This document shows positions 53,749 through 63,678 of a stretch of 64,000 nucleotides of DNA, piece by piece. The first letter of the stretch is position 1; the number at the start of each line of letters is the position of its first letter. The position numbers and the translations under genes are program-made. The notes beneath the pieces were generated by a model. The model made no database searches and had not been told where the DNA came from. It worked only from the letters and a program-made list of their open reading frames with translations. This DNA comes from Mariprofundus sp. (GTDB lineage: Bacteria > Pseudomonadota > Zetaproteobacteria > Mariprofundales > Mariprofundaceae): assembly GCA_021772775.1 (NCBI GenBank), contig JAJFLH010000020.1, forward strand, positions 1 to 64,000, read 5' to 3'.

Positions 53749-53847
53749 GAATAATCCTTGTGTGAAATGTTGCGCGACGTTAAAAAACAGATTGAAGCAT
53801 GTCAATCATGCTTCAGATCGTGCTCCATATTGTTTGCTGTTTAGTGT

Positions 53848-56190
53848 CTAAAACTGTTCAACTGTGGCATTTTTTAGCCCCACCGTTTTAGCCAGACGGT
53901 CACGGCGCTTATTGGCTGAATCTTGAGTGGTAAAACCTTTGATGAGTACAAAGTATTGCTCTTTACCATTCTGATTGAGTGCGATGACTTCACTCTGCAT
54001 ATATTGATCAGAGAAAGTATCAGCGTGATCGCTGGCGACTCTATAGGAGGCTGCAGGTGCCATAACAAACCAACTTCCTGTGATATTTTGCATGGGTCGT
54101 TTTGAAGCCTGTTTGACAGCACGAACTTTAGCCGGTGTTATGGATTGATGCCCTGACTTTGCCTTTTGTTTGAATATTAATGAATTTGCAGGGGCTTTAG
54201 ATCGATAGATTGCTCTTGCTGCTTCTTCAACGGAAAGAGTTTTTTTAGGTGCGGTTGATGGTTGAAAAGCGGGGGGGGAAGCTTGTTGAAGCGCTGGTGC
54301 TTCAGCTATTGCTTGATAAGCAGGTGTTGAAGCTGGTGGGAACTTTATAGTTCCGATCCTGCTTTGCTGATAGTTTGATCTTGTTGGCTGCTGAAAGCGT
54401 GCTGGTCTAGCTGTGCGGATGGGTTCATCGTCCAGCTCCACTGCGGTGACCTGTCGGGAAATCTGCCTGCCAGATTTGTTTGAAGATTGCGTTGCCGAAT
54501 CGATGAACGCATCGTCTAGATCTATCTCAGAGACCTGTTGAAAGCGCTGTGCACTGACGGTTTGTTTCGTCCGCGAGTTTAATCCTGATGTCAGTGGGGT
54601 ATCAGCCTCTTCAGATATTACCTGAACTTGATTGTTTAACGTAGGGGCCTGAGTTTTAGTGCTTGTCTCAACTTTAGTGCTTAAAGCAGATGGCTTCTTG
54701 GCTGGGCGTGTTTGAGCTTGGTAAACCGCTTTTGGAGTCCGTTGAGGCGTTTGCATTTTAGCTGCTCTCAGACTCTTTGTAGTCACTGGAACTGTTGTGC
54801 TACCTGTCAATGTATCTGTTGCTCTTAAAACCTTTGCGTTGCGCAAACCGCGCATGCTTAAGCGTTTGATCTGTTTTTGCGCGTCTTTTTCACTACTGAA
54901 ACCTTTAATGCGGACAAAATATTTATTACGACCACTATTCCTAGTCTGCATGATATCACTGTCGATCTGCTTGGCTGTGAAACCTTTTACGTAGCGCTGG
55001 GCAGATGGTTTTGAAATCACGGGTGCGATAATGATCCACTCACCACTGCTTCCAGTCGGAGTAGCTAGTGACTTCTGCCTGGGTGCTGTTACTTGAACAG
55101 GAACTGGAGATTTTACGGCAGCTAGGGTTTTGACAGCAACAGGAGGGGTGTTAGCAGCAGGTTCGATGGCAGGCATAGGCTCAGTTGCTGGAGTGTTATT
55201 CGTTGCATGCTTTTGCGTAATCAGTTTGATGGCGTCTGCAGTGCTGAGCGTGGTGGGAAGGGCTGTTTCAACGGGTTTTGAAATCGCTACTTTTGATGGA
55301 GTCAAAGGCTCAACCTTGGCAAGATCAGAATCAATCCATTCCGATTGTTCGGAGCGTTCACTGATTGCTGGCATTAGAGGCTTTAACTCAGGTTTCTCAG
55401 CAATATCCCTTTCTGACTGTTCAGGTAGTGTAAGCTGTTCACCTTCAACGATTTGGATTGCTTGTTCTGTTGAACCCATGGTGTACCAGTAAATACCACC
55501 GACTGTTGCAATCAAGATGGCAGAAGCAAATGCAATGATATGACTCTTTGGACGACCAGCGATGTCACGATTACCGGAGAGGTCAGCATGAAGAGGTATT
55601 TCAGATGGCGAGCTGGATATTTGATCTGGAGATGCTTGACCAGGAATAGCCTGGCCTGAAATAGGGCGACTGGAGGCAGGTACACCAGCATCATTGTCGA
55701 AGTTTGGAAATGATGGTTCGATCAACGATGTATCAAAATGGGCTTGATTCGAGGCTGGTGCACGTAAGATAGGTTTTGGCGATATAGATTCGAGTTCTTG
55801 AAGTGACTTGTCCAAGTGAGCAGAGAAATCATTGTCATTCATTGCTGGGTTAGCAGTTGGTGCTGATGTGTCCATTGTAAAAGCATCAGCTAAATCATTA
55901 AAAGCATCTGCTGCTTCTACATAAGGGGATGATTGTTCAGAGGACTGAGGTTTAGCGCTTGGAGCACTGTTTTCGAAAGAGTTGAGCTCTTTTTGCAAGT
56001 GATCTGTTGGTTCTACATAAGGAGGGGTCTGTTCAGAAATCTGAGGTTCAGAGCTTACTAAAGAATTGAACTCCTCTTGTAAGTGATCTAAATTGATATC
56101 ATCACTTGAAGAAGCTGCCGAAAATTGCTCATCATTCAGGTTTTTTTGCCCCTTTTGATGATCGTTTTTTTTTGAAAATTCGTCAGTCAT
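53848..56190 (-). CDS. Large membrane protein with two SPOR domains
   Basis: An acidic, low-complexity cytoplasmic N-terminus with a repeated DHLQ-E-NS unit (about 25-70) leads to a single membrane segment near 210-232 (IIAFASAILIATVGGIYWYTMG). A long Pro/Ala/Lys/Thr-rich periplasmic linker carries one SPOR domain (about 385-465, EWIIIAPVISKPSAQ and KYFVRIKGFSSEKDA) and a second at the C-terminus (about 695-778, GSWFVMAPAASYRV and QYFVLIKGFTTQDSA). SPOR domains bind denuded septal peptidoglycan, so a role in division or cell-pole growth is likely. The ATG at 56190 with GGGGAACA upstream is preferred. Two SPOR domains in one protein are unusual. Confidence 0.87.
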   Translation of the reverse strand: MTDEFSKKNDHQKGQKNLNDEQFSAASSSDDINLDHLQEEFNSLVSSEPQISEQTPPYVEPTDHLQKELNSFENSAPSAKPQSSEQSSPYVEAADAFNDLADAFTMDTSAPTANPAMNDNDFSAHLDKSLQELESISPKPILRAPASNQAHFDTSLIEPSFPNFDNDAGVPASSRPISGQAIPGQASPDQISSSPSEIPLHADLSGNRDIAGRPKSHIIAFASAILIATVGGIYWYTMGSTEQAIQIVEGEQLTLPEQSERDIAEKPELKPLMPAISERSEQSEWIDSDLAKVEPLTPSKVAISKPVETALPTTLSTADAIKLITQKHATNNTPATEPMPAIEPAANTPPVAVKTLAAVKSPVPVQVTAPRQKSLATPTGSSGEWIIIAPVISKPSAQRYVKGFTAKQIDSDIMQTRNSGRNKYFVRIKGFSSEKDAQKQIKRLSMRGLRNAKVLRATDTLTGSTTVPVTTKSLRAAKMQTPQRTPKAVYQAQTRPAKKPSALSTKVETSTKTQAPTLNNQVQVISEEADTPLTSGLNSRTKQTVSAQRFQQVSEIDLDDAFIDSATQSSNKSGRQISRQVTAVELDDEPIRTARPARFQQPTRSNYQQSRIGTIKFPPASTPAYQAIAEAPALQQASPPAFQPSTAPKKTLSVEEAARAIYRSKAPANSLIFKQKAKSGHQSITPAKVRAVKQASKRPMQNITGSWFVMAPAASYRVASDHADTFSDQYMQSEVIALNQNGKEQYFVLIKGFTTQDSANKRRDRLAKTVGLKNATVEQF

Positions 56191-56393
56191 GCATTGTTCC
56201 CCTTCCACATCCACGGCTGATGTTAATCAACATTGATGTCAGACGCGACTGCTTTGTTCGTATGCAAACAGCTTCAGTGCATATGCTTAGTCGATTAGTA
56301 TGAGTCAAAAGTAATTTAAATGTAACAGTTTGCAAGGTTTATTATAGAAAAAGTGAATGATATAACGGCATTGATCTTGCTTGGTTAGTGGCT

Positions 56394-57275
56394 ATGAAAA
56401 CCTGTATGGAGCCACAGACGGAGGCTGTCAGCCAAGAGAACATCCACCAGCGTGTTAGTGCGATGGTGGAGTCGATGCCGCCTTTTCCTCAGAGCGTGCT
56501 TCGTTTGATGGAGATGACGAAAGATTTCAACTGTAGCCCTAAAGACCTTGTGGAAGTGATTGAATGTGATCCCGTCATGACCATGAAAATTTTGAAGTTG
56601 GTTAATTCTGCTTTTTTTTCACTGTCGCGAGATGTGGTCTCCATTCAGCATGCTTTGGTCTATTTGGGCATGAATACGGTGAAAAATTTAGCCATCAGTA
56701 TTGCTACAATCGATGCTCTGCCGCATAAAACTATTTCGGAACTGCCCATGGAGAAGTTTTTAACACACTCTTTAGGCACAGCCTTTGTGGCACAGCGCTT
56801 GGCAAAAGATTGTTTACATATTAAAGATGTGTCTGATTATTTTATTGCAGGTCTGCTGCACGGCTTTGGGAAAATGGTGTTTATTCAACTGGAGCCCGCT
56901 AGCTATGCATCGGTGTTGCAGCAGACGAAAGATAAGAACTGCTCTTTGGTTCAGATGGAAGTAATACACATCGGTATAAGCTATGCTGAAGTGGGGGCGA
57001 TGTTGGCTCAAAGCTGGCAGTTACCGACTTCATTGGTGGATTGTATTCGTACGCATGTGGATTGTGATGCAGACTCTTCAGATATGGCCATCAGCGTTGC
57101 AGCAGCAAGTATGGTTGCTACGGTGATGCAATTGGGGATCAACGGGGAGGTTGTTATGGATGAATTCCCTGAATGTATTCAGCAGCGCCTGGGCTGTGAT
57201 CTGAAGATGATTATAGAGCAGATGCAAAATTTGCCTGATGAAGTGTCGAAAATTCAGAGCATGGTGAGGGGGTAG
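56394..57275 (+). CDS. HDOD-domain signalling protein
   Basis: HDOD proteins are HD-like domains usually lacking metal-dependent phosphohydrolase residues and used as regulatory scaffolds. The core has PPFPQSVLRLMEMTKD, MTMKILKLVNSAFFSL, ALVYLGMNTVKNLAIS and GLLHGFGKMVF. At 293-295 residues it is a stand-alone HDOD. The ATG at 56394 or the GTG two codons earlier is the start. It is two bases upstream of a metallo-beta-lactamase-fold gene, suggesting a joint function. Confidence 0.88.
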   Translation: MKTCMEPQTEAVSQENIHQRVSAMVESMPPFPQSVLRLMEMTKDFNCSPKDLVEVIECDPVMTMKILKLVNSAFFSLSRDVVSIQHALVYLGMNTVKNLAISIATIDALPHKTISELPMEKFLTHSLGTAFVAQRLAKDCLHIKDVSDYFIAGLLHGFGKMVFIQLEPASYASVLQQTKDKNCSLVQMEVIHIGISYAEVGAMLAQSWQLPTSLVDCIRTHVDCDADSSDMAISVAAASMVATVMQLGINGEVVMDEFPECIQQRLGCDLKMIIEQMQNLPDEVSKIQSMVRG

Positions 57276-57276
57276 T

Positions 57277-58158
57277 ATGATTGTACGTTTTCGAGGCGTT
57301 CGTGGCTCGATACCATCACCGGGCCCACATACGATTCGTTATGGCGGTAATACAACATGTATCGAAGTATGGACGGATGATGGGGAGCTGATCATTCTGG
57401 ATGCTGGAACGGGTATTTTTCCTCTGTCTCAAACCCTGTTCGATAAATTTCCCTTACATGCACACATTTTTAATACCCATTCGCATTGGGATCATATTCA
57501 GGGTTTACCATTTTTTATCCCTCTGTTCGTACCGAATAACCAGGTCAGTATATATGGGGCTTATGACCCGATCACCCAGAATGGTATCCAAGAGATTCTG
57601 ACCGAGCAGTTACAATACCGCTTCTTTCCCATTCGGGAGTGTGAGTTGAAGTCGCAGATCCATTATCATTCATTGCAACCTGCTGAAGCGGTACAGATTG
57701 GTGCAGCCACAGTGACCGCGGTATTAATGAATCATCCCGTGGTGAACTTTGGTTATCGTATTGATTGCAGAGGCAAGTCACTGTTTTTTACCGGTGATCA
57801 TGAACCCTGTTATAATATTTATGAACCGGAAGATGATGAGTTTTCGATGTACCAAACACTGATTGATCAGCGGAACCGGGGTATTATTGATGGCATGCAT
57901 GGGGTGGATATGTTGATCGCCGACTCATCTTACACAACAGCTGAGTATCCTTCGAAAAAAGGCTGGGGGCATGGCACCTTTGAAAGCTGTTTAGAGATGG
58001 CTGAACAGGCTGGCGTGCAACAGCTATTTCATACGCATCATGAACCAACCCGCAGTGATGATGCGCTTGAAGCTATATTTAAAGATGCGCTCTCCAAACG
58101 AAAATATGATCTGTCTGAGGTTGATCTGGCAAGCGAAGGGCTCACCATTGAGTGGTGA
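57277..58158 (+). CDS. Metallo-beta-lactamase-fold hydrolase
   Basis: The N-terminal RFRGVRGSIPSPGP and YGGNTTCIEV segments and the metal motif THSHWDHIQGLPFF place it in the PhnP/RNase Z-like branch of the MBL superfamily. Further metal ligands are in TGDHEPC and FHTHHEP. Family members act on cyclic phosphodiesters or related phosphates; the natural substrate here is unknown. It is co-transcribed with the HDOD gene. Confidence 0.87.
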   Translation: MIVRFRGVRGSIPSPGPHTIRYGGNTTCIEVWTDDGELIILDAGTGIFPLSQTLFDKFPLHAHIFNTHSHWDHIQGLPFFIPLFVPNNQVSIYGAYDPITQNGIQEILTEQLQYRFFPIRECELKSQIHYHSLQPAEAVQIGAATVTAVLMNHPVVNFGYRIDCRGKSLFFTGDHEPCYNIYEPEDDEFSMYQTLIDQRNRGIIDGMHGVDMLIADSSYTTAEYPSKKGWGHGTFESCLEMAEQAGVQQLFHTHHEPTRSDDALEAIFKDALSKRKYDLSEVDLASEGLTIEW

Positions 58159-58400
58159 TGGGCAAGGTGCAGTAGAGTACGAATAGAGGTACATATTATA
58201 CTATGAACCTACCTACTAGGATAATGTGTTTCAGCGCGATGCAATATTTCATTTCTAATAGAAAAGTAATGACAAAAACTTAACGAAGCTTAATGTCGAA
58301 GCTATAAATAAAACACTACCCATATAGATGGTATGGTTTTTGCTCGTGGGCTGTTTAATGCATGAGTGGTGAAGTGGTAAGTTTTTAACAATGGGAAAGG

Positions 58401-60395
58401 ATGTCCATGATGAAATTTATAGTATTAATGATCGCATTACTCATATCAGGCTGGCAAATGTCATCGATTGCTCAGGCAGAGGAGATGGAAAGCAATGAAG
58501 GTTTTGACATTGCTCAACTCGATAGTGGTTTAGAATTACTCTTTTCTGAAGATGATCTGTTTATCTCAGCCAGCCAGTCGGCGCGAACATTGGGCAAAGC
58601 ACCCGCTATTGCCACAGTCATTTCATCCAAACAACTCAAGGATATGGGCGCTAGAAATATATTTGACGCACTGGTCACGATACCTGGTTTTGGACACAGC
58701 TATAACAGTATCATCTCTACCGAATCGGATATCGAAGTGCGTGGCATCAAATCACGCATGGAGAAGGTGCTATTAATGATTGATGGCCATCGCATCAACA
58801 ATCCATTCGTTGGTACTTTCACTCATCTGTTTGATGAATTTCCGATTGAGCAGATCAAGCGTATTGAAGTGATTCGCGGTCCAGGTTCGGCCCTGTATGG
58901 AGCCAATGCATTTGTTGGTGTGATCAATATCATCATGAAAAAACCGGGTGACTTCACTGGCGCTCAAATCAAATTAGGTGGGGGCAATGATCAGCGTACG
59001 CATGCTAACCTGCTGGCAGCTTTAGGTACTGCTGAAGCTGGTGTTGTGCTCTCTTATGATAGAATGGATACCAATGGTAGTCGTCAATTGGTTGCTTCAG
59101 ATGCGGCTGGTAATAGTGGTTATACTCACTTTTGGCGCAGTACGGATACAGCGCATATGGTTGCCGAATACAGTAAACTTACATTTAGCGGTTTATATGT
59201 TGATAAACGGCGCGGTACACCGCTTTCAATCACTAACTTTATTGATACACGTACGCAAACCCATAATAAGCAGTTTTATGGCATGGCCGATTATCATGAT
59301 AAAATCGGTGCAGTTGATGTCGAGGCTAAAGTGGCCTTTGATCAATTTGAGTGGAATACCGATTGGGCGATTGATCTGCCTGCATTTAACTTTATTACCG
59401 GCCATCCGCTGTTGAAAAATCAGACATATTCCGGTGAAATTAAATTGCAATTTGAACCCTTGGATCGTCATTATATGACCTTTGGCTTGGCTCAAGAGTT
59501 TCAGCGCCAGTTTGATGTTCAGCATATTGTGAATGGCGTCGATGTAACCGCCACGTTTAATCATAATAAGGCTGCCAAACGAAAGGTTTTTGCCGCTTAT
59601 CTACAGGATGAATGGGATGTTCTAGATAACCTTATTTTGACGGCTGGTGTACGTTTTGATCGTTACGATGATGTTGGCAGTACCACCAATCCCAGGATTG
59701 CCTTGGTCTGGTCTGCAACAGCTGAGCTGGATCTGAAACTACTCTATGGTAGTGCGTTCCGTGCTCCCTCTTTTTTGGAGATGTACGAGATCAATAACCC
59801 TGCTTCGGTAGGAAACCCCAACCTGAAGCCGGAAAAGATGAAGAGTATGGAGGCTGGTTTGGTGTGGAAGATGAATCACAATTATCAGTTGAGCAGCAAT
59901 GTTTTTCATAATCGGTTTACGGATCGAATTGTGGCGACAGCACCGTTAACCATTAACAGTGGTGGCGCAACCATATGGGGGGTGGAAGCGGAGCTTAAAG
60001 CGGATTGGTCAGAGTATCTTTATGGTTTTGTGAATTATTCTTATCAGAAATCAAAAGATAAACTGACACAAGTTGCTTTGGCTGATGTGCCACAGCATCG
60101 TATTAAGGCGGGCATGAATGTTAGTCTGTTTGATGATATGCTTAATATCAATACAGGCATTCGCTGGGATGGCAAACGTTCCAGAGCACAGGCTGATGCA
60201 AGGGCAGCGATGCCATCTACAACCATTGTTGATTTGGCCATCAGTACAAACAGATTGATGGATGATCTAAAGCTGACATTTAAAGCTCATAATCTGTTGG
60301 ATGCCAATATTTTCGATCCTGCTCCTGCCACGGTACAGGCTGGTTATCCACGTCCTGGTCGAACGCTTCTGGCAGAAGCTGAGTATACCTACTGA
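58401..60395 (+). CDS. TonB-dependent outer-membrane receptor
   Basis: A signal peptide ends near residue 27 (SIAQA). A TonB-box-like region (LELLFSEDDLFISAS) precedes a plug domain (about 60-175) with MLIDGHRINNP-type sequence and VIRGPGSALYGANAFVGVINI. The C-terminal beta barrel ends in an aromatic residue (EYTY). The start may be the ATG at 58401 or a nearby ATG at 58407, which is better spaced from AAAGG. At 664 residues it is a normal size for vitamin, siderophore or copper receptors; the ligand is unknown. It leads an operon with a substrate-binding protein and a hybrid kinase. Confidence 0.93.
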   Translation: MSMMKFIVLMIALLISGWQMSSIAQAEEMESNEGFDIAQLDSGLELLFSEDDLFISASQSARTLGKAPAIATVISSKQLKDMGARNIFDALVTIPGFGHSYNSIISTESDIEVRGIKSRMEKVLLMIDGHRINNPFVGTFTHLFDEFPIEQIKRIEVIRGPGSALYGANAFVGVINIIMKKPGDFTGAQIKLGGGNDQRTHANLLAALGTAEAGVVLSYDRMDTNGSRQLVASDAAGNSGYTHFWRSTDTAHMVAEYSKLTFSGLYVDKRRGTPLSITNFIDTRTQTHNKQFYGMADYHDKIGAVDVEAKVAFDQFEWNTDWAIDLPAFNFITGHPLLKNQTYSGEIKLQFEPLDRHYMTFGLAQEFQRQFDVQHIVNGVDVTATFNHNKAAKRKVFAAYLQDEWDVLDNLILTAGVRFDRYDDVGSTTNPRIALVWSATAELDLKLLYGSAFRAPSFLEMYEINNPASVGNPNLKPEKMKSMEAGLVWKMNHNYQLSSNVFHNRFTDRIVATAPLTINSGGATIWGVEAELKADWSEYLYGFVNYSYQKSKDKLTQVALADVPQHRIKAGMNVSLFDDMLNINTGIRWDGKRSRAQADARAAMPSTTIVDLAISTNRLMDDLKLTFKAHNLLDANIFDPAPATVQAGYPRPGRTLLAEAEYTY

Positions 60396-61357
60396 TGGGC
60401 TCCTTTAGTCGGCTTAAATTATCAGTAGGGGGAGTGATAAAATTTAGAGGCATTGCATTGCTTGCTTTGCTGTTCGCTATCTTCTCTACGCCTGCACCAA
60501 GCTCTGCGGGTGAAGTGATTGTGTTGTTGGATCCAAATATTCGCCCTTATGTGGAAGCATTGGCGGGTTTTAAAGAGAGCTCTAATGCACAAGTGAAAAT
60601 CTTTAATCGTAAAGAAAATGGCGAACTCAGTGATGAAAGAGCACTGATTGGCGCAATACGGGCAAGGAACCCGGATCAGGTTTTGGTCATTGGCGGTGAG
60701 GCCATGGCGGCATTGGCAGGCGAGATTGAAGATATCCCGATTCTATTCAGCATGGTGTTAAGTCCACAGGATAAATTGAAAAAGAGTTATGAGAACTTGA
60801 CTGGTGTTGCCATGAATGTGGCACCGGAACAGCAGATGGCCATTCTCGATGCATTGATGCCTGAGGCCAGGCATATTGGTGTGGTATATCAAGCTGAAGA
60901 GAGCGAATCTCTTGTTAAAGCCGGTCAGAAGGCACTCGATAAACAAAGTAAACAGCTCGATGCTGTGGCGGTATCAACTCAAAAAGATGCCATTATGCAT
61001 CTGAAAATGGCGCTGGATCAGAATGCTGCGTATTGGATGATTCCTGATCGTTTGATGCGCTCCAGAGAATTGATCCGTTATCTGTTTTTTGCCTCGAAAG
61101 ATAAGAAAAAAGCCTTAATCGGACTATCGGATAAATATGTTCGTGCAGGTGCTCTGTTTGCTTTGAGTGTACAAAATAGGCAACTAGGGCGACAGGTTGG
61201 CCAACTCTCCAACCGTATATTGGATGGTAAAAAGCCATCTCAAATGCCCATTGAAATGGCTCAAGATGCTGAGCTATCCATCAATACAAAAGTAGCAGAA
61301 AGTCTGGGCATTAAAGTCTCCAATGAGCTTTTGCAACAAGCAAAACATATATATTGA
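60395..61357 (+). CDS. ABC-type substrate-binding protein, TrpX-like (orphan)
   Basis: A signal sequence (LALLFAIFSTPAPSSA) precedes a periplasmic-binding fold of the ABC_sub_bind family, with VLVIGGEAMAALAG, IPILFSMVLSPQDK and NLTGVAMNVAPEQQM. Known members bind aromatic amino acids or similar small molecules. No transporter genes adjoin. Its start overlaps the receptor gene by one base and its stop overlaps the kinase by a few bases, so it probably delivers a signal to the downstream kinase. A GTG 41 bases further in is an alternative start. Confidence 0.85.
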   Translation: MGSFSRLKLSVGGVIKFRGIALLALLFAIFSTPAPSSAGEVIVLLDPNIRPYVEALAGFKESSNAQVKIFNRKENGELSDERALIGAIRARNPDQVLVIGGEAMAALAGEIEDIPILFSMVLSPQDKLKKSYENLTGVAMNVAPEQQMAILDALMPEARHIGVVYQAEESESLVKAGQKALDKQSKQLDAVAVSTQKDAIMHLKMALDQNAAYWMIPDRLMRSRELIRYLFFASKDKKKALIGLSDKYVRAGALFALSVQNRQLGRQVGQLSNRILDGKKPSQMPIEMAQDAELSINTKVAESLGIKVSNELLQQAKHIY

Positions 61358-63678
61358 TGCTGTCAGGGAACTTTAGCACAAAGGTATATCTTCTGGTCAC
61401 TCTGTTGGTGACTGGAATTATGACCAGTGCTGCCAGCTATTTCCTCATCGCTCAAAATCATGCTTTGAACGATGCTATGACCCAGCAGGCGAAATCGTTA
61501 TCGATCAGTCTTGCTGAGGGAGCACGTGTTGGTGTTATCCTTGAAGACAGAGGATTTATTGAACAAGTTGCATCGGGCCTGTTAGGGCTACCTCATTTGT
61601 TGTTTATTGATGTCTATCTCAATGATAGGAGAGCACTGGCACATATGGGTGATACTGATCATCAATTGATCTTGTCGGAGGAGCCTTTCAAGATAGCTGC
61701 TCGTAGCGGTTTTTTTGCCGGAGAAGAGATAGTAGATCAGAAGATGACAGCGCCATATAGAAACTTCATGACTCCCATCCTGCTGGATAATCATGAGGTG
61801 GCAGGATTTGTTAGACTGGGTTTTTCTACGGCTGATATTATAAGGAAACAGCATCAAAGCCTGATTACGACAGTATGGGTAACGCTGTTACTCATTATTG
61901 TCGCCTGTCTGGTTGTCTATCTCCCTGTAAAACGTATGACACGGCCGCTTGAACAACTCTCTGAAGGTGCTGTGCGAATCGGTAGAGGTGATCTGGGATT
62001 TGAAATTACAGTGAACAGTAAAGATGAAATTGGACAATTGGCTCATGATTTTAATGCGATGTCGGAATCACTGCGCCAGCAAACCCACGAGATTAATATG
62101 AAAACCGACGAGTTACAGCACTCTGAACGAAAGTTTAGAGAGCTGTTTGAGAACATTGCTCAACCACTTTATATCAATGATCTCGAAGGCAAGCTGATTG
62201 ACTGTAATCAGGCCATGGTTGATCTGTTTGGCTATGAGAGCCGAAAAGATATGGTTGATACGATTAAGAGTGGTGGATTCATTTTTCTCCATTCCGAACA
62301 ACGTCAACATACCATTGAAAAGCTTATCGAGCATGGTGAAGTTAAAGGATTGGAAGTCGAATATAAGAAGAAAGATAACACGCCTGTTAAAGCACTGCTC
62401 ACCTCCCGGGTTCGGATTAATGAAGATGGGGAAGTGATCGGTTTTGAAGGAATGATTCAGGATATTACCGAGCTGCGTCTACTTGAGGAGCAGCTACTGC
62501 ACTCTCAGAAAATGGAATCGATTGGTACGCTGGCTGGTGGCATTGCGCATGATTTTAATAATCTTCTGGCTGCAATTATGTTGTCAGCTGAGTTGGCAAA
62601 AGTTAAAAAGGATGATGCTGAACTGGTTGAAAAATATATTGATCGCATCTCCGGAGCTACACAGCGCGCTGCAGAATTAACGAGAAACCTGCTTGGTTTT
62701 GCCCGCAAGGGAAAAATGCGTATTGAAGATATTGATACTGGAGAGCTGGTCTCAGAAGTTGAAGCACTGCTCAGAGAGACGATTGATCGATCTATTCGAC
62801 TATATACGGATATTTCTCCAGACCTTTGCTCAGTGAGAGGTAACCCATCTCAAATTCATCAAATTCTGATGAACCTCTGTATCAATGCCAAGGACGCCAT
62901 TCTTTCTGCAGATGGCCATGAATTGAAAATATCAGTTCGCAATTGCGATATTGATCAAGCCTTTGTAGATCATCACCCTGATGCTATATGTGGTTCTTAT
63001 GTACTTATTGATGTGACGGATGATGGCAGTGGTATTCCTGAAGACATAAAAAATCAGATATTTGATCCGTTTTTTACAACCAAAGGCGTTGGTGAGGGAA
63101 CGGGCCTTGGTTTGGCGACTGTCTACGGCATTATAAAAAATCATGATGGATTCCTCTATCTGGAGAGTGAGGATGGCAAAGGCACAACCTTCCATGTCTA
63201 TTTACCAGCTGCACCGACAGTGGTTGAGCATGTTGGCTTTGCCAATGAGGTTGAAGTAGTGCCAGAGCCACTGCATGTTGAGAGCGCGATAATGGCGGAA
63301 AATCACACCGTCCTGTTTGTTGATGATGAAGAGGTGCTGCGTGAAATTGCTTTTGAGTTTTTAACGTCTTGTGGTTACAACATTCTGATTGCCAGCAATG
63401 GTGAGGAAGCGTTGGAGATACTTGTCGATGAGCATCAAAATATCAGCTTGGCGATACTTGATTTAATGATGCCGAAGATGGGCGGTGAAGAGACGCTAAA
63501 AAACATGAAACATAAATATCCGGATATTCCAGTGATTATTGCTTCGGGTTACTCTTCTGAGAGTTTGAATCAGAAAATGAGCTTTCAGCAGTATGACGGT
63601 TACATTGAAAAACCTTATCTGTTGGCTGATTTGGAGCTTACGGTTGAAAAAGCATTGAGAGGAGGCTTTTCATCATAA
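61357..63678 (+). CDS. PAS hybrid sensor histidine kinase with C-terminal receiver
   Basis: Membrane segments at about 12-34 and 170-192 bracket a periplasmic domain. A HAMP domain (about 190-245) and PAS domain (about 265-370, LFENIAQPLYINDLEGKL) lead to the HisKA box TLAGGIAHDFNNLLAA. The ATPase domain has NLCINAKDAI, DDGSGIPED and GTGLGLATV, and the receiver has VDDEE and AILDLMMPKMGG. The ATG overlaps the upstream stop (TGATG). No output regulator is adjacent. Its likely input is the substrate-binding protein encoded just before it. Confidence 0.92.
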   Translation: MLSGNFSTKVYLLVTLLVTGIMTSAASYFLIAQNHALNDAMTQQAKSLSISLAEGARVGVILEDRGFIEQVASGLLGLPHLLFIDVYLNDRRALAHMGDTDHQLILSEEPFKIAARSGFFAGEEIVDQKMTAPYRNFMTPILLDNHEVAGFVRLGFSTADIIRKQHQSLITTVWVTLLLIIVACLVVYLPVKRMTRPLEQLSEGAVRIGRGDLGFEITVNSKDEIGQLAHDFNAMSESLRQQTHEINMKTDELQHSERKFRELFENIAQPLYINDLEGKLIDCNQAMVDLFGYESRKDMVDTIKSGGFIFLHSEQRQHTIEKLIEHGEVKGLEVEYKKKDNTPVKALLTSRVRINEDGEVIGFEGMIQDITELRLLEEQLLHSQKMESIGTLAGGIAHDFNNLLAAIMLSAELAKVKKDDAELVEKYIDRISGATQRAAELTRNLLGFARKGKMRIEDIDTGELVSEVEALLRETIDRSIRLYTDISPDLCSVRGNPSQIHQILMNLCINAKDAILSADGHELKISVRNCDIDQAFVDHHPDAICGSYVLIDVTDDGSGIPEDIKNQIFDPFFTTKGVGEGTGLGLATVYGIIKNHDGFLYLESEDGKGTTFHVYLPAAPTVVEHVGFANEVEVVPEPLHVESAIMAENHTVLFVDDEEVLREIAFEFLTSCGYNILIASNGEEALEILVDEHQNISLAILDLMMPKMGGEETLKNMKHKYPDIPVIIASGYSSESLNQKMSFQQYDGYIEKPYLLADLELTVEKALRGGFSS

